A stretch of 64,000 nucleotides of DNA from Cheilinus undulatus (lineage: Eukaryota; Chordata; Actinopteri; Labriformes; Labridae), in contig NW_024571677.1 of NCBI RefSeq assembly GCF_018320785.1, positions 62,001 through 126,000 of the forward strand, read 5' to 3'. Position 1 is the first letter of the stretch, and each line of letters opens with the position of its first letter. Under the pieces are notes generated by a model. The model was given only the letters and a program-made list of their open reading frames with translations, had not been told where the DNA came from and ran no database searches. This document shows positions 56,925-64,000 of this stretch, one piece after another. The position numbers and the translations under genes were made by a program.

Positions 56925-58201
56925 CTCTTACTGTGGACATGAACTCAGTTACCCAGAGTTCATAGAGTCGAGTAAAGCCGAGCACACCGCCGCTGCAGAG
57001 AGCCGGCCCCCTAGCCAAAGGCCGGCCATGCTGGGTTGTTTACAACGGAGAGGCTCAGACAGCGTGGAGGATGAGGATCTTCTGGAAATCATTCTCATCC
57101 AATGGCTGCGCTCGTTAACGTCCTGTGAGAGCCAGTATTATCAGAGAAACCCTGAGTGGTCCAGGAAGGATCCTAGGACATTTAAACCGTCCATGTTCTC
57201 TGTGTGTGAGGATCTGCTGTTCAGCTGCTGAGAACCTCAGAGGAAGAAACTTCTAGAAGGTTAGACTCTTCACTGTGGTGTGGTCCATCTGCCGTCCTTG
57301 TTGGGCTTCAGTTTACCAGGTTATACTCTCAGCAGGTTTTTGGAGCGTTCAGGATCTTTGAGATTAATGGAGGATTTTTGAACATGTCTGTTGTTTTAGG
57401 TTGTTTACAGAAGGAAAGCGTTTTTGTCTGCTGGTGTTGATAAGGGGACTTAAATCTTGAGAGATTTTCCTGTATGGCGCATTAAGAACAGATAAATATG
57501 GTGTGATTAATCTGTGATTAATCAAGAGTCAACCATGAAAGTTGTGAGGTTAATCCTGATTAAAGAAAGGAGTCTCCTGACAGCCCTGATAGAGACAGAG
57601 TCATGTTGCTCTGTAGTCCTCAGACTAAACGGCTGAAGCGCCGACCCCGTGGCCCCTGAAGGAGGAAACGTACCGCCGTCGTGTCACCCCATTTGACCTG
57701 TTGGGGAGCTCGTTCTGGAGTCAGGAGGCGGCGTGCTGGCTCGCTGCAGCGTGAGCAGGGAGTGTCAGTCCAGCAGACTTTTATCATATCACAGACAGCT
57801 CTTAAATCAGACGGGTGGGGTGGGTGAACATTGCTCTCTCTGCCTTTAAATGAACAAACTGTGTTCTTTAACTCCTTCCTTTTCCTCCTCTCTCGACCTC
57901 TGTCCTGTTTGATCCCTACATGGATTAACCCGGGTACTGGGTCAGAGGACACCACACGGCGGCTGTGGGACATGATTCATTATTAAACGACAGCGTTTCT
58001 AGAAAGACTCTTATCTCTGCAGCCCAGGACCAAATCCATCCTCCCAACTGCCCTGGTCCAGGACGGGTCAGTTTAAAGATCAGCTTGAGTCTCAGAGAAC
58101 ACCCCCTTAGTTCTGATTCACATTTCTAGTCTGAGCAATACTTTAATACAAAGAACCTCTTTAGAAAGAGTCGTCAGACCCTCAGCTGGGGAACGTGTCC
58201 A
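56925..58201. other. irf2 intron 1, unique with a MITE-like fragment
   Basis: Mostly unique intron. At about 57475-57590 the text GGTGTGATTAATCTGTGATT followed by AATC, ending near CTGACAGCCCTGA, resembles the end of a fish hAT-like MITE with GATTAATC motifs. A 67-codon + strand frame at 57028-57231 shows no recognised domain and is not called as a gene. Confidence 0.5.
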
Positions 58202-58209
58202 GTTTATAA

Positions 58210-60060
58210 TAGAGATGCACCGAAATGAAAATTCTTGGCCGAAACTGAAAACCGAAAATGAGGAAACCAGGGCCGAAAACCGAAACACCGAAAGAAATTA
58301 TTATGCCAGTTATTAGTGCCATTGCATTTATGGCTATGACTGCGTACTAACCTCACTAAAATCAATTGCAATTGCAAAAATTAACATTAATGCTTCAAAG
58401 AATAAATCAATTACAGAATTATGTAAATATTTATTAAGCACCTCATTCCAACAATACACAATATAAAATACAAAATAAAATGTTTAACTTGACCATAATC
58501 ATGTCTACATTAAATCAGTGGTTCTCAGCCTTTTGTCAGTCATGAACCCCCTGAACAGCTCAAAGCTTTTTGGCCAAAAAGAAAGACATTAAAGAGCTGA
58601 GGCAGCCTCTGATTTATCAGACTTTGTCACTGATAAACACTTTCAAATTACAAATATTAGATTTTTTTTCATACATTTTAAATGTTAAAAATGCATGACT
58701 AAAGTCATGGCACATCTTCTTTAAAAACTGAGTTAGAAAGGACTAAAAACCTGTAAATAATAAACTAATTATAAAAATGACTTCTCTCTCCTCAGACTGA
58801 AATCATGAACTTAGTTATAGATCAGCATTTCTTCACAAAAATAAATCCTAAACATTTTTATGAATGGAGAGGTTGTGAATGCAGTGATTAACAGGCATGC
58901 TCCAGTGTGGGTCAAACCATCCTGCCATGGGGGAGACTCAGGGGGTTTAGGGTCATTACATTTAAGAGCCTACAAAATATTAACTCCAGTTTATAAACTT
59001 AAGGTCCTTACACTCTATACACAATTTTTTCATACAAATTATTCACACAAAATATTTACATTTGATCTGTAGCGAGTCAAAGCAAGCTTCCTCACCTGCA
59101 ACAGCATTTGGCAGCGCGACATTGCTGCTGATATTTAAGTAGCGCATTTGCGCTCATGTAGACATGTGGGCCTTCCTGCTGCCTGTCTCCCTCTCTACCA
59201 GGCTAAAAAAGAGGCAAAAACACAAGAACTGACTACAGACAGATATGAGGAGGTATCAAACATCAGGTGGTGTTGGAGAGGAGGACGTTTTTGTTCCTCT
59301 GTCTGCCTTATTAATCGCCACCACCACCATGAAACTCACACAGCTGGAGCTGTTTCTAAACTAACGGGACTTTAGTGAAATATTTACCACCACAGTCTCC
59401 TCTGACCTCAGACATACGGCTGATAAAAGCTCCAGATCAACCAGCTAAATGACTCCTCTGACCAGTCTGGAACACAAACAGGTGAGCCAGTCTGTGGAGA
59501 GTTAACTCCTCCCACCGCCAGCCTCAGCTGTGCGATATTATAACTCTGATTGATCATATTTGACATGGAATGAATGAAAAGTCAGTCCCTCCTCTTACAA
59601 ACGTGGCTGGCAGTGAATGAAACCGTGAAACCCAAAGGCACTGACAGCCTGGCTGTGTGTAAGAGTGCCGCGTTACACAGGAGTGAAGGACAGAGAGGGA
59701 CACACCTCCTTTTATCTCCCGCTTCAATAAACATCAGTGTTTGTCAGAGGACAGAGAAAACACCGCAGGCGTTCGCAGCACGAATGTGATTTGAGAATGT
59801 AATACACACGTGTCTCTCCTGACGTGCAAAGAAAGGCGCTATTTTTCTTCAATAGTCGGCATGTATTTTAAAATCTTGCGTACCCCCTGGAGTGCCTTCA
59901 CATACGTGTACCCCTATTTGAGAACCGCTGATCCAAGCGCGTGCTGGCCACGGTTTTTGCTTGCGTCATCACAGCGTCGTGTTTCGGCCTTGTTGTTTCG
60001 GAGATAAAAGTCTTTCGGCCAAAAATGCACTTTTGTGGCCGAATTTTTGGTGCATCCCTA
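58210..60060. mobile_element. hAT element, 1,851 bp, perfect 8-bp TSD
   Basis: Left end TAGAGATGCACCGAAA and right end TTTTGGTGCATCCCTA (inverse TAGGGATGCACCAAAA) agree at 14 of 16 positions. The flanking 8-bp GTTTATAA is identical at 58202-58209 and 60061-60068. Subterminal GGCCGAAA motifs occur on both sides, as in this fish hAT family. The interior is mostly a second element (58516-59930) and no transposase frame is visible. Confidence 0.9.
58516..59930. mobile_element. hAT-like element nested in the previous one
   Basis: Starts CAGTGGTTCTCAGCC and ends TTTGAGAACCGCTG (inverse CAGCGGTTCTCAAA); the termini match at most positions. Subterminal GAACCCCCTGAAC and GTACCCCTATTTG are typical of the CAGTGGTTCTCA hAT group. 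The flanking 8 bases (CATTAAAT/ATCCAAGC) do not match, so either the duplication has decayed or a border is off. About 1.4 kb with no intact transposase; scattered short frames only. Confidence 0.65.
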
Positions 60061-60090
60061 GTTTATAACATACTTTATAAATATTTCTAC

Positions 60091-60583
60091 TGGGGGTGGG
60101 AGAAAACATCGATACAGCATACTGTCGCCATATTTTGTCTGGTGATATATCGTATCGTCTCCTCCACCAAGTATTGATTTTTTCTAATTGATTGCTAATA
60201 TGACCTGAAGTCTATGATAGTGGAAAATAAAATCAGTTGTTTGTCCAGTGAGGTCGGCAGAGGTGACGATCAGAGAGCAGGAGGAAGTTAGTAACAAACA
60301 TGGCGGCACCAGAGGAAGGACATTAGGAATACAAGCAGGGCAGGAATGAGACGGACATGACACATGAGGTTAGCATGAAGTGCTACGAGCAAATAAGATA
60401 CCGCAGAAATACGACAGACATGAGGGCAAGACTAACGCTGAAGCAGCTAACAGTTGGAAAAATGGTATAGACCACAATATATCACAATATATGGTATCAC
60501 AATACTTCCTCTACTGTAAAATGTCTAAGATCGCATATTACGCTCAAGTATCACGATAATATCATATCGTGGGCCCACCCCTA
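60091..60583. mobile_element. hAT-like MITE, 493 bp
   Basis: Left end TGGGGGTGGGAGAAAACATC and right end ATCGTGGGCCCACCCCTA (inverse TAGGGGTGGGCCCACGAT). Flanks ATTTCTAC (60083-60090) and GTTTCTAC (60584-60591) match at 7 of 8. The interior has mirrored GATATATCGTATCG and ATCACGATAATATCATATCG motifs, as in the fish GGGGTGGGCGATAT-type elements. It was inserted only 22 bp past the target duplication of the neighbouring hAT. Confidence 0.75.
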
Positions 60584-60591
60584 GTTTCTAC

Positions 60592-61126
60592 ATCCATATT
60601 AAGTTATAGATTTATTTATAAATGAGATATGAGGCAAAGATGAGACTGTTTATATTAGAGATGCATTAAAGTAAAATATCAGCTAAAAAAGTGAACTGTT
60701 AACATACCAGACAACAGTATCATGAGATAGATGACTGCAAACCAACCAGTATTCAGCCCACATATGCCCATTCTCAGGAGAACTTAGCAGGCTTCCTGCT
60801 CTCTGATTGGTCAGCATCTTGAAACATTCACTCATCATTAAATGCTGTTTGCAGAAACAAGTAGGTTTGAGCTATTTCTGAGGGTTAGGGTGATGAGTGA
60901 CTTCAGTAAATGTGATGCAGTTATTTACATGCTGTAAAACAAATCAGTTTAATTTTCATGACGTAATAGTCAAAGTAATTGGGATTCTGATTTTTGCCAT
61001 CGTGAGTTTATCATCTGTTCTAATCAAATGTAAAACCTGTTAGCAGGCTGCTGTTGAGAGACTCAGACTGTGAGGAGTCTCTCCAAGTTTGACCCTGGTC
61101 TTTCTCACCAACAACGTGTCTCACAG
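60592..61126 (+). other. end of irf2 intron 1
   Basis: Unique sequence ending in TCTTTCTCACCAACAACGTG followed by TCTCACAG, the acceptor of the first irf2 coding exon. Confidence 0.7.
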
Positions 61127-61132
61127 GACACG

Positions 61133-61219
61133 ATGCCGGTGGAACGGATGAGGATGCGGCCATGGCTGGAGGAGCAGATCAACTCGTGTCAAATCCCAGG
61201 CCTTAAATGGGTCAACAAA
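61133..61219 (+). CDS. irf2: irf2 coding exon 1
   Basis: 87 nt, 29 codons, phase 0, ending KWVNK before gtaaga. Contains W11 and W26. The start context is GACACGATGC. Confidence 0.95.
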
Positions 61220-62766
61220 GTAAGAGTTTAAGACTCCCACATACACCCTTGCAAATTTTAATGGTTCAGAGCTGACAGATGTTGGTGTCTGCAGGAGAAG
61301 AGGATCTTTCAGATCCCATGGATGCATGCTGCTCGTCACGGCTGGGACCTGGAGAAGGACGCTCCGCTGTTCATGAGATGGGCCATCCACACTGGTAAGA
61401 CAGGAACAGACAGAGTCTGTAGTAGGGATGTTCAGTACTGTTATCAGGTATCAGAGTCTGTAGTAGGGATGTTCAGATACTGTTATCAGGTATCAGAGTC
61501 TGTAGTAGGGATGTTCAGTACTGTTATCAGGTATCAGTGTCTGTAGTAGGGATGTTCAGATACTGTTATCAGGTATCAGAGTCTGTAGTAGGGATGTTCA
61601 GATACTGTTATCAGGTATCAGAGTCTGTAGTAGGGATGTTCAGTACTGTTATCAGGTATCAGTGTCTGTAGTAGGGATGTTCAGATACTGTTATCAGGTA
61701 TCAGTGTCTGTAGTAGGGATGTTCAGATACTGTTATCAGGTATCAGTGACTGTAGTAGGGATGTTCAGATACTGTTATCAGGTATCAGAGTCTGTAGTAG
61801 GGATGTTCAGATACTGTTATCAGGTATCAGAGTCTGTAGTAGGGATGTTCAGATACTGTTATCAGGTATCAGAGTCTGTAGTAGGGATGTTCAGATACTG
61901 TTATCAGGTATCAGAGTCTGTAGTAGGGATGTTCAGTACTGTTATCAGGTATCAGTGACTGTAGTTGGGATGTTCAGATACTGTTATCAGGTATCAGTGT
62001 CTGTAGTAGGGATGTTCAGATACTGTTATCAGGTATCAGTGACTGTAGTAGGGATGTTCAGATACTGTTATCAGGTATCAGTGACTGTAGTAGGGATGTT
62101 CAGATACTGTTATCAGGTATCAGTGACTGTAGTAGGGATGTTCAGATACTGTTATCAGGTATCAGTGACTGTAGTAGGGATGTTCAGATACTGTAATCAG
62201 GTATCAGTGTCTGTAGTAGGGATGTTCAGATACTGTAATCAGGTATCAGTGACTGTAGTAGGGATGTTCAGATACTGTTATCAGGTATCAGAGTCTGTAG
62301 TAGGGATGTTCAGGTACTGTTATCAGGTGTCAGAGTCTGTAGTAGGGATGTTCAGATACTGTTATCAGGTATCAGAGTCTGTAGTAGGGATGTTCAGATA
62401 CTGTTATCAGGTATCAGTGTCTGTAGTAGGGATGTTCAGATACTGTTATCAGGTATCAGAGTCTGTAGTAGGGATGTTCAGATACTGTTATCAGGTGTCA
62501 GTGCTGAGGTCTAAGTCTCGACAGTGTTTCTGATGCTGTGATGTATATCTGATGTTCCTGTGCTGAGACTCTGGGGTTTGTCTCTGTAGGTAAATACCAG
62601 CCTGGCGCAGACCGCCCAGATCCAAAGACATGGAAGGCGAACTTCCGCTGTGCCATGAACAGCCTCCCAGATATCGAGGAGGTGAAGGACAAGAGCATCA
62701 AAAAGGGAACCAATGCCTTCAGGGTGTATAAGATGCTCTCGTCCTCAGAGAGGAGCATGAAGAAAG
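61133..62766 (+). CDS. irf2: interferon regulatory factor 2, N-terminal exons (partial)
   Basis: IRF2 is a nuclear winged-helix factor that binds ISRE/GAAA sites, competes with IRF1 and tunes interferon responses. Three in-phase exons, 61133-61219, 61295-61394 and 62590-62766, give 121 residues covering the IRF DNA-binding domain. It starts [18 protein letters not shown]. The tryptophan repeat is complete: W11, W26, W38, W46, W58, with W77 also present. The recognition helix region [19 protein letters not shown] is as in vertebrate IRF2. [16 protein letters not shown] and [16 protein letters not shown] favour IRF2 over IRF1 (which starts [13 protein letters not shown]). The activation/repression C-terminus lies beyond the window. 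The acceptor at 61127 leaves only six UTR bases, so exon 1 is non-coding and upstream. Confidence 0.95.
61295..61394 (+). CDS. irf2: irf2 coding exon 2
   Basis: 100 nt. It encodes [20 protein letters not shown] and [14 protein letters not shown], with W38, W46 and W58 and the [11 protein letters not shown]-contact segment. Donor gtaaga. Confidence 0.96.
61411..62505. repeat. 42-bp minisatellite in irf2 intron 3
   Basis: About 26 copies of GTCTGTAGTAGGGATGTTCA, GATACTGTTATCAGGTATCA and a two-base join (GA or GT). Some copies lack GA in TTCAGTACTG (40 bp). It fills almost the whole intron between the exons at 61295-61394 and 62590. 42 bp equals 14 codons, so [14 protein letters not shown] open frames run through it; these are artefacts. 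TAGGGATGTTCAGATAC resembles a terminus of fish hAT elements (inference). Confidence 0.96.
62590..62766 (+). CDS. irf2: irf2 coding exon 3
   Basis: 177 nt. It encodes [20 protein letters not shown] and [20 protein letters not shown] up to SSSERSMKK, completing the DNA-binding domain. Donor gtgagt at 62767. The next exon is outside the window. Confidence 0.96.
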
Positions 62767-62929
62767 GTGAGTGCAGCCGATCCTCAGACGTGTGGTCAGA
62801 ACCTCAACACCTGACCTGATCCACTACGTGGTTCTAACACGGACTTAACAGGTCTGATCGGGGGTTGAGAATCCTGATCAGTGTTTGGGCATGACAGCAT
62901 CATATCACAGTTTAAAACAAAAGTTTAAA

Positions 62930-63600
62930 GCCCTCACCAGCAGCCTCGTTTATAAAACTGTGCGTAGGAAAGATCACTACAGCTGGCGTACGCCGGAAAC
63001 ACAGGAAATGCGTGTGCACAAAAACTTTCAGATTTTTAACAGAGTGCGCACGCACGTCCTACGCCTGTTTCCATTTATAAATCACTATCAACTCTAAAGT
63101 TGTTGCACGTGAGGGAACACTTTGCCCCGCCCATATGGTGCCTATAGAAGGTCAGGTGAACGCCCTTGATGAATATTCAATGATATCCGTTTCACGATGG
63201 ACCAAGACGGAAAACGAACGAAAAAAAGAAATTCCACTCAATGTGAGGTCGCGATATTAATAGGAGAGGTGGACACACGCAGAGTCTTATTGGGTGGCCA
63301 CAGTTTGGGCATCACTAACGCCAGAAAGGCTAAAGAGTGGAAGCGTGTGGCTGATGCTGTAAATAACGTTCCTCAGAGGGTCGGACTGTGGCTGAAGTAA
63401 AAAGAAATGATCCGACATAAAAGTGGAGGCGAAAAGGCGCATCGCTCTCATAGAAAGAGTGTCTGTGTGACAGGAGGGGGAAAGGGCACAGAGCTCACCC
63501 CCACAGACGACAAGCTGGCGGGGATCACTGGGGAATCCCTCCTGAGGGGTGTGGTGGTGGAGGGGGAGGGGGGACACGGATGCACCACATGCACCAGAGG
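62930..63600 (+). pseudogene. Harbinger-type element with broken MYB/SANT-like gene
   Basis: From about 62930 the text CCTCGTTTATAAAACTGTGC with a mirrored GTTTCCATTTATAAATCACT stretch is typical of fish Harbinger-family elements. A + strand frame starts at 63197 with a basic KRTKKRN tract and contains ITNARKAKEWKRVADAVNNV, the hallmark of the MYB/SANT-like DNA-binding protein these elements encode. It stops at 63400. Homology continues in another frame (SHRKSVCVTGGGKGTELTPT, then DDKLAGITGESLL) to about 63560, and a third frame reads GDTDAPHAPEDP into the following array. The reading frame is broken at least twice, so this is a dead copy in an irf2 intron. No transposase was seen in the window. 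Confidence 0.75.
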
Positions 63601-64000
63601 ATCCTGTCATTGATCCTGTCATTGATCGTGTCATTGATCGTGTCATTGATCCTGTCATTGATCATGTCATTGATCCTGTCATTGATCGTGTCATTGATCG
63701 TGTCATTGATCGTGTCATTGATCCTGTCATTGATCGTGTCATTGATCCTGTCATTGATCCTGTCATTGATCCTGTCATTGATCGTGTCATTGATCGTGTC
63801 ATTGATCATGTCATTGATCCTGTCATTGATCGTGTCATTGATCGTGTCATTGATCGTGTCATTGATCCTGTCATTGATCGTGTCATTGATCCTGTCATTG
63901 ATCGTGTCATTAATCGTGTCATTGATCCTGTCATTGATCGTGTCATTGATCATGTCATTGATCCTGTCATTGATCGTGTCATTGATCCTGTCATTGATCG
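63600..64000. repeat. 12-bp minisatellite running off the right edge
   Basis: About 33 copies of GATC(C/G/A)TGTCATT. The one variable base gives GATCCTG, GATCGTG or GATCATG. It starts at the end of the Harbinger pseudogene and continues past the window. In one + frame it reads as repeated D-P/R-V-I; the opposite strand gives the INDTINDR frame. Neither is credible as a gene. Confidence 0.97.

Noticed and set aside
57028..57231. 67-codon frame in irf2 intron 1
   Set aside because: Short, no domain recognised, surrounded by transposon remnants; not enough to call a gene.
61322..62533. [14 protein letters not shown] repeat protein continuing from an irf2 exon
   Set aside because: The irf2 exon ends at a clear donor (61394) and joins in phase to 62590. 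The repeat is intronic; 42 bp is simply a multiple of three.
1..64000. tRNA, rRNA or snRNA genes
   Set aside because: None recognised by eye on either strand; a covariance-model scan would be needed to exclude small RNA genes in introns.

Overview
The window is vertebrate nuclear DNA, almost certainly from a ray-finned (teleost) fish. It carries spliced genes with GT-AG introns, hAT and Harbinger transposons of fish type, and a gene order conserved with human 4q35. No bacterial, phage or organellar features were seen. Three genes lie head to tail on the + strand. They are the 3' part of the centromere gene cenpu (coding exons 3933-11314), the complete executioner caspase gene casp3 (non-coding exon near 14.33-14.39 kb, coding exons 37053-41744, 300 codons) and the 5' part of the transcription factor gene irf2 (non-coding exon ending 48047, coding exons from 61133, running off the right edge). 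Human has the same order, with PRIMPOL between CENPU and CASP3; PRIMPOL is not visible in the 2.9 kb gap here.

The dominant feature is tandem repetition. Fourteen minisatellite arrays with different units (11-67 bp) make up about 39.5 kb, roughly 62% of the window. In order they are: 29 bp (1-3550), 19 bp (4909-5611), 22 bp (8950-10206), 31 bp (12258-12866), 30 bp (14761-17325), 24/25 bp (17739-36740, about 775 copies), 21 bp (40190-40471), 23 bp (40538-41436), 27 bp (42275-43179), 22 bp (44107-44285), 12/11 bp (44291-45071), 63-67 bp (48250-55514), 42 bp (61411-62505) and 12 bp (63600 to the end). Most lie inside introns. casp3 intron 1 (22.7 kb) is about 95% tandem repeat. The many long open frames across these arrays are by-products of repeat arithmetic or of missing bases, not genes.

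Several arrays have further structure. The 19-kb casp3 array is made of large (about 6.1 kb) internally duplicated blocks. The 30-bp array has 85 units with no indel and a polarised distribution of variants. The 19-bp array is a 703-nt stretch without any T. The 22-bp array sits against a 3' splice site and gives a 1,267-nt zone with no AG. The 63-67-bp array carries a palindrome with a CpG that appears to be decaying.

The irf2 first intron also holds a cluster of hAT elements at 55.6-60.6 kb, three of them with recognisable 8-bp target duplications and one nested inside another. A Harbinger-type MYB/SANT pseudogene lies at 63.2-63.6 kb. Functionally the genes are independent: kinetochore assembly, apoptosis execution, and interferon-response regulation. 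The locus is a conserved synteny block invaded by unstable tandem DNA. No new enzymatic or defence system is seen; the novelty is in the repeat architecture and its contact with splicing and promoter signals.
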